Below, piece after piece: positions 1 through 6,103 of a DNA stretch of 8,543 bases. The position numbers were made by a program, and so were the translations under genes. The DNA comes from Burkholderiales bacterium (GTDB lineage Bacteria > Pseudomonadota > Gammaproteobacteria > Burkholderiales > SG8-39). Below the pieces are notes generated by a model. It did not search any database. It was not told the DNA's origin and saw nothing but the letters and a program-made list of their open reading frames with translations. Numbering within the stretch: the first letter of the stretch is position 1; each line of letters starts with the position of its first letter. Where the stretch lies: the NCBI GenBank assembly GCA_919902965.1, contig CAKKSJ010000350.1:1-8543 (forward strand), written 5' to 3'.

Positions 1-567
1 GTATGGCTGGTCGGCGGCTCGGCGCCGCTGGAATGCGCCGATCCGGACAAGGTCAGGAACAGCTGCCTGGTGTTCGACGACAGCGGCCGGCGCGTCGCCC
101 GTTATGACAAGATCCACCTGTTCGGTTTCGACCTGGGAACGGAGCGCTTCCAGGAATCGCGCAGCATCGAACCGGGCAGCGAGGTGGTGACGCTGGAGAC
201 GCCCTTCGCCAGGCTCGGCCTGTCGATTTGCTATGACCTGCGCTTTCCCGAAATGTACCGCAAGATGGGCGCTGTGGATCTCATACTCATTCCCTCATCG
301 TTCACTGCCACGACGGGCAAGGCCCACTGGGAAATGTTGCTGCGCGCGCGTGCGGTCGAGAACCAGGCCTATGTACTCGCCCCGGCGCAGGGCGGGCACC
401 ACAAGAACGGCCGCTACACCTGGGGCCACAGCATGATCATCGATCCCTGGGGTGAAGTGCTCGCAGTGCTTGAGAGCGGTCCCGGTGTGGTCAGCGCCGA
501 ACTCGATCACGCCGAAATCGCGCGTGTGCGGCTCGTCCTGCCGGCGCTTACCCATAGGGTGATGTAA
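1..567 (+). CDS. Nit-family carbon-nitrogen hydrolase (deaminated glutathione amidase-like), 5' end missing
   Basis: This is the 3' part of a nitrilase-superfamily gene, 188 codons in frame from base 1, ending at the TAA at 565-567. Family members are usually about 270 residues, so roughly 80 N-terminal residues, including the first catalytic Glu, lie outside the window. Two of the three catalytic residues are visible: Lys37 of the fragment in YDKIHLF and the nucleophile Cys77 in SICYDLRFPE. The following HWEMLLRARAVEN and the HHKNGRYTWGHSMIIDPWG segment are typical of bacterial Nit proteins related to Nit1/YbeM. Those proteins hydrolyse the amide of deaminated glutathione in the cytoplasm as metabolite repair. 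The family assignment is firm; the exact substrate is inferred. The gene converges on the minus-strand set ending at 621. Confidence 0.93.
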   Translation, partial: VWLVGGSAPLECADPDKVRNSCLVFDDSGRRVARYDKIHLFGFDLGTERFQESRSIEPGSEVVTLETPFARLGLSICYDLRFPEMYRKMGAVDLILIPSSFTATTGKAHWEMLLRARAVENQAYVLAPAQGGHHKNGRYTWGHSMIIDPWGEVLAVLESGPGVVSAELDHAEIARVRLVLPALTHRVM

Positions 568-599
568 GCGGCAGCTGGCGCATTGCGCGCAGCGCCGCT
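567..599. terminator. GC-rich hairpin between convergent genes, possible terminator
   Basis: Starting on the last base of the Nit stop codon is a strong imperfect hairpin: AGCGGC, a bulged A, GCTG, GCGC, loop ATT, then GCGC, a bulged G, CAGC, GCCGCT. This gives about 14 base pairs. It lies between two convergent genes and could stop transcription from both sides. No T-tract follows on either strand, so it is not a canonical Rho-independent terminator. Confidence 0.4.
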
Positions 600-625
600 C
601 AGCCGATGCTCAGCCGATGCTCAGC
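597..625. repeat. Short tandem repeat, 11-bp unit
   Basis: The unit GCTCAGCCGAT occurs twice in tandem (597-607 and 608-618), followed by a partial third copy GCTCAGC (619-625). The partial copy runs into the stop codon of the minus-strand gene at 621. It looks like slippage-generated spacer DNA; no function is evident. Confidence 0.75.
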
Positions 626-1682
626 GGTACGCCTCGGCGCATTTGCTGATCGCGGCGTTCGTGGCCAGGTCCAGACAGGCTCTCGCGTCCTGTCCCGATT
701 TCGAACTGGCGGCCTTCGCTGCCGGCTTCGCCGACAATTCGACTATGCGCTGCGCGGCATCGGTTGCGGTGCCTTCGATTTCTTCCAGCAGCGCGGTGTA
801 CACCAGGCCGTAGAGCCATTTGCTGTTTTCTGATTCGTATATTCCGGCGTATTTCGCCAGGTCGGCGTCGTTTGTGTCCTTGTAGCTGTAGGCAAGATTG
901 AGCAAGGTCTCATCGTGGATTTTTTGCGCGGTCGACGCGCGCTGCTTTTCGATGGTTTTGTCGATCGCGGCGGCCTTGCGCGCGTTCTCGCCCGCGATGC
1001 CCGTCGCAAGCGTCTTCATGGTGAGGGATGCGATTTCACCCGCCAGTTCGCTGGCCCTGGTCGCGGCATCGATACGCTTGATCAGGTCGGCGCGTTCCGG
1101 CGAGGGCTTTACTGCGGCGGCGCTGCGCGCGAACCGGGCGCGTTCCTGCGGCGACGCGGATACGCTCTCCAGTTCGACCATGCTCTTGGCGGCGGGTGTG
1201 GAAAAGTCCTTGAGCAGCGCCTGCAGTCGCTTTTGATCGAATTTCTTCTTCAGATCGGCGCTCACCTTGCCGTGAAATCCTCCCGCCGAAAACGCCTCGG
1301 CCAGCGCATCTTCGACGGCCTTGGTTCTGGCGGGCGCCGCTTTCTTTTGCGGCTTGCCGGATCCTTTGACAGCGCTCGCCAGGGTTTGGGGCAAGCGGTC
1401 CAGTTGCTGTTTCAATCCCGAGGCGACCAGGACGTCTTCGATCAACTTGTCGCGCGCTTTCTCGATTTCGGCAGGCGTCTGGGCTTTGGCCGCGGGTTTT
1501 GCCGCAGTGACGGGCTGCGGTTTGCCCATCGGCACCGGTGTCGGCGGCGGCTCTTCCGCAAAGTACTGCCAGCCGAACCAGCCCGCCGCGGCCAGGACAA
1601 GCACCCCGCCGACGATGACCGGGAGTTGCTTTTTGTCGATGCTAAGCGCGGGCAGCGTTAGCTTGGGAAGAGTAAGCGCCAT
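621..1682 (-). CDS. Membrane-anchored periplasmic protein, DUF2059-like repeats
   Basis: A 353-residue protein of unknown function. A short cytoplasmic start is followed by one transmembrane segment at about residues 20-42 (LPVIVGGVLVLAAAGWFGWQ) and a Pro/Ala/Lys-rich linker (about 45-72). The rest is a helical domain rich in Ala and Lys, which should face the periplasm. Two stretches, around 148-172 (LLKDFSTPAAKSMVELE) and 258-300 (LAYSYKDTNDADLAKYAGIYES), resemble the helix pair of DUF2059 proteins; this is my pattern reading, not a search. The last 20 residues hold two cysteines (C336, C347) that could form a disulphide. The ATG at 1682 has a good Shine-Dalgarno (AAGGGAG, 6 nt spacing). 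It begins 24 nt after the preceding ORF and is probably the last gene of the minus-strand operon. Confidence 0.85.
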   Translation of the reverse strand: MALTLPKLTLPALSIDKKQLPVIVGGVLVLAAAGWFGWQYFAEEPPPTPVPMGKPQPVTAAKPAAKAQTPAEIEKARDKLIEDVLVASGLKQQLDRLPQTLASAVKGSGKPQKKAAPARTKAVEDALAEAFSAGGFHGKVSADLKKKFDQKRLQALLKDFSTPAAKSMVELESVSASPQERARFARSAAAVKPSPERADLIKRIDAATRASELAGEIASLTMKTLATGIAGENARKAAAIDKTIEKQRASTAQKIHDETLLNLAYSYKDTNDADLAKYAGIYESENSKWLYGLVYTALLEEIEGTATDAAQRIVELSAKPAAKAASSKSGQDARACLDLATNAAISKCAEAYR

Positions 1683-1706
1683 ATCGGACTCCCTTTATCG
1701 CATCTG

Positions 1707-1916
1707 TTACCCCGGCTCGACCGCCGTTATCGAGTCCGGAGACGTTTCTGTAGCCGGTTTCCGCAGCCTATTGTAAGACAAAAGTAGGGGTTTCAGAACT
1801 TCGGCGGCACCAGCCGAACACTTGTTCAGGCAGGCGCGCTGCCAGTCGGGTGCGGCCGCCATTGCCTTGCGCACATAACCGCATTTCGGGCATACGCTCA
1901 GAGGCGCGGGGCTCAC
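1707..1916 (-). CDS. Small ORF with an N-terminal zinc-knuckle half
   Basis: Sixty-nine codons from a GTG (1916-1914) that overlaps the TGA of the methyltransferase-like gene as GTGA, an arrangement typical of translational coupling. Near the N-terminus is CPKCGYVRKAMAAAPDWQ, which matches the first half of small zinc-ribbon proteins common in betaproteobacteria (CPKCGY...APxWQCPxCG). The second CxxC is not intact: ACLNKC follows instead, so the ribbon may be divergent, decayed or frameshifted after the Trp-Gln. The C-terminal part has no recognisable feature. No strong ribosome-binding site is visible. It is moderately likely to be expressed; the function is unknown. Confidence 0.45.
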   Translation of the reverse strand: MSPAPLSVCPKCGYVRKAMAAAPDWQRACLNKCSAGAAEVLKPLLLSYNRLRKPATETSPDSITAVEPG

Positions 1917-2752
1917 TGTTTCACGAATTTGAGCGTGAAGCGGTCGCTTTCGCCGATCATCGCGTATTTGGCGCGATCCTTGTCTTTGAGCCGATAGGAC
2001 GGCGGCAGGGTCCAAACGCCTGCGGGATGATCCTTGCTGTCCGCCGGATTGGCGTTGACCTCGGACGCGCCAGCCAGCCTGAATCCGGCCTTTTCGATCA
2101 GCGCGACGGCAACATCCTGGCGCACGTAGCCTGACTTGGTCTGCGCCTCCTGGGGCAGATCGTTTCGCCCGCGATGATCGACGACGCCAAGCACGCCGCC
2201 CGGTTTCAGCGCCCTATGAAAAGCGCGCAGCGCGCCGTCGAGTTCCTCACGCGCGATCCAGTTGTGCAGATTGCGGAAAGTGAGCACGAAATCGGCGCTG
2301 CCGGCGGCTGCGATTTCGTGCAGGCCGGCATTGAATTGCGTGACCAGGACCTTTTCATAGAGGGCCGGCTCGGCCTTGAGCCGCGCGAGCAGCTTGCGGT
2401 GGTCGGCGAGATACTGCGGCGGTGCCGCTGCGTCACGGTTTGCCGCGATGTAAAGACCTTTGCCTTTCAGGTGGGGAGCAAGTATTTCCAGGTAATAGCC
2501 GCTGCTGCCGGGCAGGATTTCCACCACGGTGCTGTCATCCCTGATCCCGAAGAAACCGAGCACTTCGAGCGGATGCCGGTAGGCGTCGCGCGCCACGTTG
2601 CCGGCGCTGCGATGAGGCGCCGCGACCAAGCGTGCAAGCCCGGCAGTTTCCTGCACCCGCGTGGGCGCGTATGCGCATGCGAGCATCGACACGAGGGTCG
2701 CAAGCAGCAGGCTGCCGGTTTTGACATAGGTTTTGCGCTGGCCGGAGTTCAT
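1913..2752 (-). CDS. Exported class I SAM-dependent methyltransferase-like protein
   Basis: A 279-residue protein. I chose the ATG at 2752 because it overlaps the TGA of the upstream gene as ATGA and gives a clean export signal: basic start, hydrophobic LLLATLVSMLACAYA at about 15-29. Upstream in-frame codons would add an implausible Arg/Cys-rich stretch. The body has a Rossmann methyltransferase layout: motif I VVEILPGSSGYYLEILAP (77-94), a FVLTFRNLHNW segment (155-165) and ALKPGGVLGVVDHR (181-194). It resembles the predicted methyltransferase family COG4798, whose members carry signal peptides although SAM is cytoplasmic. The substrate, and whether it is active after export, are unknown. 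It is the middle gene of a coupled minus-strand operon. Confidence 0.85.
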   Translation of the reverse strand: MNSGQRKTYVKTGSLLLATLVSMLACAYAPTRVQETAGLARLVAAPHRSAGNVARDAYRHPLEVLGFFGIRDDSTVVEILPGSSGYYLEILAPHLKGKGLYIAANRDAAAPPQYLADHRKLLARLKAEPALYEKVLVTQFNAGLHEIAAAGSADFVLTFRNLHNWIAREELDGALRAFHRALKPGGVLGVVDHRGRNDLPQEAQTKSGYVRQDVAVALIEKAGFRLAGASEVNANPADSKDHPAGVWTLPPSYRLKDKDRAKYAMIGESDRFTLKFVKQ

Positions 2753-3087
2753 GCTGCGGCAAGACCGAACAAGGCCACGCCCAGGGCGGTCGCCGACAAG
2801 ATCACTGCAGCGATGCAAAGCAGCAGGATGCGGTGATGCCGGGATTCCGCAAGCGCTGCGCCTTGCTCCAGGGTCTCTACGGTGCGCTGCATCTGCGCCG
2901 CGAGCGCCTTGATGTGCGCATCGTTACCCGAGGCCGCAGCCTGCAGTTCGGTGATCTGTTGTTGCAGCGTGTTCTGATCGGGCCCCGCTTGCACACTTTT
3001 CCTGGTAAACACCGGTGCAGCAGCGGAAACGATGGTTCCCACATGCGGAAGAACAGCCTTGAGCGCGGGAATGAGCCATTCCGGCAT
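2749..3087 (-). CDS. Small coiled-coil protein with C-terminal membrane anchor
   Basis: A 112-residue protein not matched to a named family. It starts with a hydrophobic/amphipathic segment MPEWLIPALKAVLPHVGTIVSAAAP. A Gln/Ala-rich helix likely to form a coiled coil follows (about 37-82), then one transmembrane helix at about 86-108 (ILLLCIAAVILSATALGVAL) at the very C-terminus. This topology suggests a tail-anchored inner-membrane protein. A modest Shine-Dalgarno AGGG lies 7 nt before the ATG. It is the first visible gene of the minus-strand set and overlaps the next gene by 4 bases (ATGA), so the two are probably translated together. Its role is unknown. Confidence 0.75.
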   Translation of the reverse strand: MPEWLIPALKAVLPHVGTIVSAAAPVFTRKSVQAGPDQNTLQQQITELQAAASGNDAHIKALAAQMQRTVETLEQGAALAESRHHRILLLCIAAVILSATALGVALFGLAAA

Positions 3088-3309
3088 TTTGAGCCCTGTC
3101 GTTTGCAGAAAATGGTGCAGCTTAGCGTATACGGCTTGTCACTGAAACGAAGCGGCATCACTCGGGCAGGGCAGTGTTGGATTCTCGGCAAGATACTCGC
3201 GCTCCAGTGAAGACGCCAACGCTTCTTCTTCTGGGGTAAGTTGCCCATAGGGCCTTCCGAAAGGCCAACCGTAGCCCCAGCGAAATGATGTGTAGAGATA
3301 GGGCCCGCC
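3088..3309. other. Gene-poor junction between operon and cassette array
   Basis: No convincing gene lies here. One minus-strand open frame runs from an ATG at 3333 (inside the terminal attC) to 3139, 64 codons. It contains YLYTSFRWGYGWPFGRPYG and LTPEEEALASSLEREYLAENP, which read like protein but match no family I know. It could be the 3' stump of a chromosomal gene cut when the array arrived, or chance. The promoter of the operon starting at 3087 should be here, but I see no good -35/-10 pair. Confidence 0.4.
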
Positions 3310-3372
3310 TCCCGCCCTGGCTCCAGCAAACATTAGCGCGGCCAGCGCTGCGTTGCCTGTAGCCGGTTGGGC
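3310..3372 (-). repeat. Terminal attC of the array, R' box degenerate
   Basis: On the minus strand a perfect R'' box GCCCAAC (3372-3366) directly follows the HAD stop codon. The arms CGGCTACAG (3365-3357) and CTGGAGCCAG (3326-3317) pair with one mismatch and one bulge. The position where R' should be (3316-3310) reads GGCGGGA instead of GTTGGGC, so the cleavable G^TT is missing. The length of 63 bp is normal. In a terminal attC the R' bases come from the insertion target, so this marks the junction with the chromosome or a decayed site. Confidence 0.6.
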
Positions 3373-3373
3373 G

Positions 3374-4039
3374 TCAGTTGCACTGGATGCCGGTGACGAG
3401 TGACGGTAAATCGGACATCTGGCGAAAAACCCGATGGGCACCGGCCGCCAGAAGCCTGCTCTCGGGTGTGCTTTCCGCGAAACCGTAGACGCGCATGCCT
3501 GCGGCGAGCGCCGCGGTTACGCCGCTCGCGCTGTCTTCTACGACCAGGCAGGCAGAAGGTTGCACGGCAAAGTGGCGAGCTACAAAGAGAAAGAGATCGG
3601 GAAATGGCTTCCCGCGTGGTACATCGGCCGAACTGAACATCCGCCCCTCGAATCGGGAGAGCAGGGAGGTTATGCCCAAGGTCTTGCGCATTTTCACGTG
3701 GGGTCCGTTCGACGCGACGCAGTAGGGGATGGTGATCTGGTCCAGGACAGTTTCAATACCCCGCACCGGCTTGAGCTCAGCCTCCATGGCAGCGAACGTC
3801 CGGTCATGATAGTTGGGTACAAAGTCTTGGGGCAATGGCGCCCGAAGAAGTTCAGCGACAAGCTCAAGCGTGTGGGCGAACGTGTGCCCGGTGAACTTCT
3901 GCGCAACCTCCTCGGCTTCAATGGAGGCGCCCAAGCCATTTAGCATCTCGGTGAGCACTCGGATTGTGATGGGCTCGCTGTCGACGACGACTCCATCGCA
4001 GTCAAGTATCAGCAGTTCGAACGGGGAGCGGGGGAGCAT
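3374..4039 (-). CDS. HAD-superfamily phosphatase, YieH-like (cassette 7)
   Basis: A 221-residue haloacid-dehalogenase hydrolase with all four motifs: LDCDGVVVDSE with nucleophile Asp13 and acid/base Asp15; VASNG (Ser110, motif II); GKPFPDLF (Lys144, motif III); VVEDSASGVTAA (Glu168/Asp169, motif IV, Mg2+ binding). The helical cap lies between about 25 and 90. Overall wording, including CVASNGPHVKM, is close to E. coli YieH, a phosphosugar/6-phosphogluconate phosphatase, so a cytoplasmic phosphosugar phosphatase is likely; the substrate is inferred. I chose the ATG at 4039; a TTG at 4054 inside the preceding attC R' box is also in frame. Neither has a clear Shine-Dalgarno. There is no room for a promoter, so it must be read from upstream cassettes. 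It is the last cassette of the array. Confidence 0.9.
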   Translation of the reverse strand: MLPRSPFELLILDCDGVVVDSEPITIRVLTEMLNGLGASIEAEEVAQKFTGHTFAHTLELVAELLRAPLPQDFVPNYHDRTFAAMEAELKPVRGIETVLDQITIPYCVASNGPHVKMRKTLGITSLLSRFEGRMFSSADVPRGKPFPDLFLFVARHFAVQPSACLVVEDSASGVTAALAAGMRVYGFAESTPESRLLAAGAHRVFRQMSDLPSLVTGIQCN

Positions 4040-4048
4040 TTGTCTGAG

Positions 4049-4109
4049 GCGCAACGCTCCGGTTCAGCGGCGGGCCGCGCAGCGGGCCGTCCGCTGCAAC
4101 CGGTTGGGC
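4049..4109 (-). repeat. attC site of the reductase cassette
   Basis: Minus strand: R'' GCCCAAC (4109-4103), arm CCGGTTGCAGCGG, GC-rich centre, arm CCGCTGAACCGG, R' GTTGCGC (4055-4049). The arms pair over 12 bp with one unpaired base on the R'' side, the extrahelical base expected of attC. Length 61 bp. The stop codon of the reductase lies 5 bp before R''. Confidence 0.92.
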
Positions 4110-4114
4110 CGCCC

Positions 4115-4753
4115 TTACTCATGCACATAGCGCACGTGTGTAGCGGCTGGACTATCAACCAGCCTGTCAATTCGAAACCGCGGCACCGGCTCGCGTAAGT
4201 TCTCGAAGAGGCGTCTCCCACCACCGAACAGCACTGGCGCCAGGGCGATTTCCAATTCGTCGATGACACCAAGGTTTAAGTACTGCTGGATCACGTCCGC
4301 GCCGCCTGCGATGCGAATATCACGACCCCCAGCAGACTCCCGAGCCTGCTCAAGGGCGCTCTCGGGGCCGTCGTTGACAAAGTAGAACGTCGTCCCTCCC
4401 GGCCGGACCCAGGCTTCGCGCTTCTCGTGGGTAAGAACGTAGACCGGAGTGTGAAACGGGGCCTCCTCTGGCCAACCGCGCTCGCCGCCGTCAAACATTC
4501 GCTTACCCATAATGTTGGCGCCGATGCGCTCTGTGGTGTTACGAAGCATGTCATTGACCGGGCCGGTCTCTCCCCCTGGTCCGAGCTTGAGGTTCTCGCG
4601 GAAGTACTGCTGATTAAAGATCCAGCTCATCAGCGCACCCCACTTCGCGCCCCAGTCCTTGTACTCGGGCCTATCCCAATTCTCCATGGTCATTCCTTCC
4701 GGTGCCATGTAGCCGTCAAGGCTAAGTCCGATGTTTACGAATACCTTGCTCAT
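4115..4753 (-). CDS. Dihydrofolate reductase-like (RibD_C family) protein (cassette 6)
   Basis: A 212-residue protein of the RibD C-terminal/DHFR-like superfamily. Visible landmarks are the opening strand with SLDGYMA (11-17), NIMGKRMFDGGE (80-91), VYVLTHEKRE (104-113), the nucleotide-binding loop IRIAGGADVIQQYL (146-159) and ELEIALAPVLFGGGRRLFE (166-184). The family uses NAD(P)H to reduce pteridine, pyrimidine or other substrates; such proteins are common in genomes but their substrates are mostly unknown. It is not a dfrA- or dfrB-type trimethoprim-resistance enzyme, so resistance should not be assumed. The ATG at 4753 has a strong Shine-Dalgarno (GAGAGGAG, 4 nt spacing). Only about 30 bp separate it from the preceding attC, so it has no promoter of its own. 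Confidence 0.9.
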   Translation of the reverse strand: MSKVFVNIGLSLDGYMAPEGMTMENWDRPEYKDWGAKWGALMSWIFNQQYFRENLKLGPGGETGPVNDMLRNTTERIGANIMGKRMFDGGERGWPEEAPFHTPVYVLTHEKREAWVRPGGTTFYFVNDGPESALEQARESAGGRDIRIAGGADVIQQYLNLGVIDELEIALAPVLFGGGRRLFENLREPVPRFRIDRLVDSPAATHVRYVHE

Positions 4754-4780
4754 GATTCTCCTCTCACGACTTTGGATGGT

Positions 4781-4843
4781 GGCCTACGTCGCCCTTCAGC
4801 GGCGCGCCGCTTTTGGCGCGTCCGCTGCAAGGGCTGGTTGGGC
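4781..4843 (-). repeat. attC site of the transporter cassette, R' core altered
   Basis: Minus strand: R'' GCCCAAC (4843-4837), arm CAGCCCTTGCAGCGG, centre with GCGCC/GGCGC, arm CCGCTGAAGGGCG, then R' GTAGGCC (4787-4781). Arms pair well with an extrahelical base. The R' box departs from GTTRRRY: the second invariant T of the cleavage triplet is A, as if one T of GTTAGGCC had been lost. Length 63 bp. Confidence 0.88.
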
Positions 4844-4877
4844 GCAGATGCCCGAATGTGCCTACAGGGCTGCTTCG

Positions 4878-5723
4878 TCATTTAGCATGCTGTTTGTCTA
4901 AAATTACCAATGTGATTCCACCAAGAATTGCGGCGGAGGTGATCAAAAATCGTGTCGTAAGGTGTTCACCAAGGAAAACTATGCCGCCGACGGCCGCGAT
5001 CACAGGCACACTGAGTTGCACTGTGGCCGCGCTGGTCGTCCTCAACCCCTTCAAGGCCGTGTACCAAATGGCATATCCAAGCCCCGAGGCCACTGCCCCC
5101 GACAATATCGCGTACCAAAAGCCCGAGCTATCGAGCGAAGCCCAAGGAAGCATGGCTACGCTTAGCGCCCCCGCAAAAGGCACAGCCCGCAAGAAATTTC
5201 CCGCGGTGATGCGAGTAGCATCGCCAGAGCTTGTGCCGCGCAAGGAATAAACACCCCAAGCAACACCAGCGCCAAGCATCAACACAGAGCCCTGCAGGGG
5301 TGGGGCCGAGAGCCCGGGCAGCAAAAGGCCGATGAGGCCGCCGAATGCGAACATGAAACCAGCAGCCTGCCGCTTTCGAAGACGCTCCCCAGCCCACAGC
5401 CCGTAGCCAATCATTGTTACCTGTACTGCGCCAAAAAGCAGCAATGCGCCCGTCCCGGCCGGCAGACTGACATAGGCGAACGAAAAGCCGCCCGCATACA
5501 GAAAAAGGGCAAGCGCAGAGAGCCAATTGCCCGACGCGCTGTGCGTACCGCCACGCATTCGTGCGATCAACCAAAGAGCAAGAGCGCCCGAGATGATTCG
5601 AACTGAAGTGAAGCTGGCTGCGTCAATGCTGGTGTCTTTCAGCGCTAACCGGCAGAGCAAGGAATTTCCCGCGAAAGCGGTCATGGCGAGCAGCGTGAGG
5701 ACAAACACCCGCATACGTGACAC
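4878..5723 (-). CDS. EamA/DMT-family inner-membrane transporter (cassette 5)
   Basis: A protein of about 281 residues with the ten-helix, two-EamA-repeat layout of the drug/metabolite transporter superfamily. It opens with VFVLTLLAMTAFAGNSLLCRLAL, holds the repeat-typical SFTSVRIISGALALWLIA, and in the second half shows GVAWGVYSLRG and VPVIAAVGGIVFLGEHLT, the usual end of EamA repeat 2. Such carriers export small metabolites or toxic compounds; the substrate cannot be read from sequence. The GTG at 5723 is preferred because AGGAG lies 7 nt upstream. A TTG immediately before it (5726) and an ATG at 5714 are alternatives. The Shine-Dalgarno sits in a hairpin (5732-5750). The cassette has about 35 bp upstream of the gene and no visible promoter. 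Confidence 0.9.
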   Translation of the reverse strand: MSRMRVFVLTLLAMTAFAGNSLLCRLALKDTSIDAASFTSVRIISGALALWLIARMRGGTHSASGNWLSALALFLYAGGFSFAYVSLPAGTGALLLFGAVQVTMIGYGLWAGERLRKRQAAGFMFAFGGLIGLLLPGLSAPPLQGSVLMLGAGVAWGVYSLRGTSSGDATRITAGNFLRAVPFAGALSVAMLPWASLDSSGFWYAILSGAVASGLGYAIWYTALKGLRTTSAATVQLSVPVIAAVGGIVFLGEHLTTRFLITSAAILGGITLVILDKQHAK

Positions 5724-5731
5724 CAAGCAAC

Positions 5732-5750
5732 TCCTAATGAGCTATTAGGA
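5732..5750 (-). promoter_or_regulatory. Perfect hairpin covering the transporter ribosome-binding site
   Basis: Minus strand TCCTAATAGCTCATTAGGA: 7-bp perfect arms and a 5-nt loop. The 3' arm supplies the AGGA of the Shine-Dalgarno AGGAG of the EamA gene, so in RNA the 5' arm would mask ribosome binding. As DNA it could be an operator. It lies wholly inside the cassette, after the upstream attC. Confidence 0.6.
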
Positions 5751-5757
5751 TGACGGC

Positions 5758-5847
5758 GCCCAACGTAGAGCCTACCGGCGCGCCGAGCGCGGCGCCGGAA
5801 TAACCACCGGCGCTGGCAGCGCGTCCGCGTGGGGCGCCATGTTATGC
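5758..5847 (-). repeat. attC site of the YafQ-like TA cassette (longest, 90 bp)
   Basis: Minus strand: R'' GCATAAC (5847-5841), GC-rich centre with several nested inverted segments, R' GTTGGGC (5764-5758). R'' and R' do not match each other because the R' bases belong to the next cassette. L-arm pairing near the boxes is weaker than in the other sites (ATGGCGCCCCAC against GTAGGCTCTAC). The antitoxin stop codon TAA is part of the R'' box. Confidence 0.85.
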
Positions 5848-6102
5848 CGCAGACTCAAGCGGAACCTCCCAGCCCGGAAAAACGAGTACTGCCGGATGAC
5901 ACTTGAGCGCCTTAGCGAGTACCTTTGCCCGCTCAACCCCGAGGTTGACCCGGCCGTTCTCGATAGCAGACAGGGTGGCCTGAGGAATTCCTGTGAGTTC
6001 GGCAAGCTGGCTTTGGCTAAGCTCCTGGAGTTCGCGAAGGATACGGACAGACTCGCCTACGGAGACTTCCACTCGCTTCTTGGCAGGACGAAACTCTTTC
6101 AT
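5842..6102 (-). CDS. XRE-family antitoxin of the YafQ/RelE-like module (cassette 4)
   Basis: An 86-residue DNA-binding antitoxin. The helix-turn-helix spans about residues 28-52 (LSQSQLAELTGIPQATLSAIENGR), an HTH_3/XRE fold. The tail KALKCHPAVLVFPGWE probably carries dimerisation or toxin contact. I chose the ATG at 6102: it follows the toxin TGA by one base and has GAGG 7 nt upstream; the longer frame from 6141 would overlap the toxin and has no such site. The stop codon TAA lies inside the attC R'' box. It should neutralise the toxin encoded just before it and repress the shared promoter at 6394-6423. Confidence 0.9.
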   Translation of the reverse strand: MKEFRPAKKRVEVSVGESVRILRELQELSQSQLAELTGIPQATLSAIENGRVNLGVERAKVLAKALKCHPAVLVFPGWEVPLESAA

Positions 6103-6103
6103 T

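Noticed and set aside
915..1661. Long plus-strand open frame (248 codons) opposite the periplasmic protein gene
   Set aside because: It is antisense to a gene with a good ribosome-binding site, membrane anchor and sensible composition. Its own product is Arg/Gly-rich with no domain, as expected from GC-rich shadow frames.
2174..2836. Plus-strand open frame (220 codons) opposite the methyltransferase-like gene
   Set aside because: No recognisable motif and no good start. The opposite strand has clear SAM-fold motifs and coupled neighbours.
3434..3943. Plus-strand open frame (169 codons) opposite the HAD gene
   Set aside because: The minus strand has all four HAD motifs in order; this frame is its shadow.
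4049..4109. GC-rich inverted repeats considered as Rho-independent terminators or REP elements (here and at the other attC coordinates)
   Set aside because: They lack T-tracts, carry the R''/R' boxes and extrahelical bases of attC, and occur once per cassette at its 3' end.
4115..4753. Trimethoprim-resistance dihydrofolate reductase cassette
   Set aside because: The protein is a RibD_C/DHFR-like family member, longer than dfrA products and without their sequence signatures; resistance is not supported.
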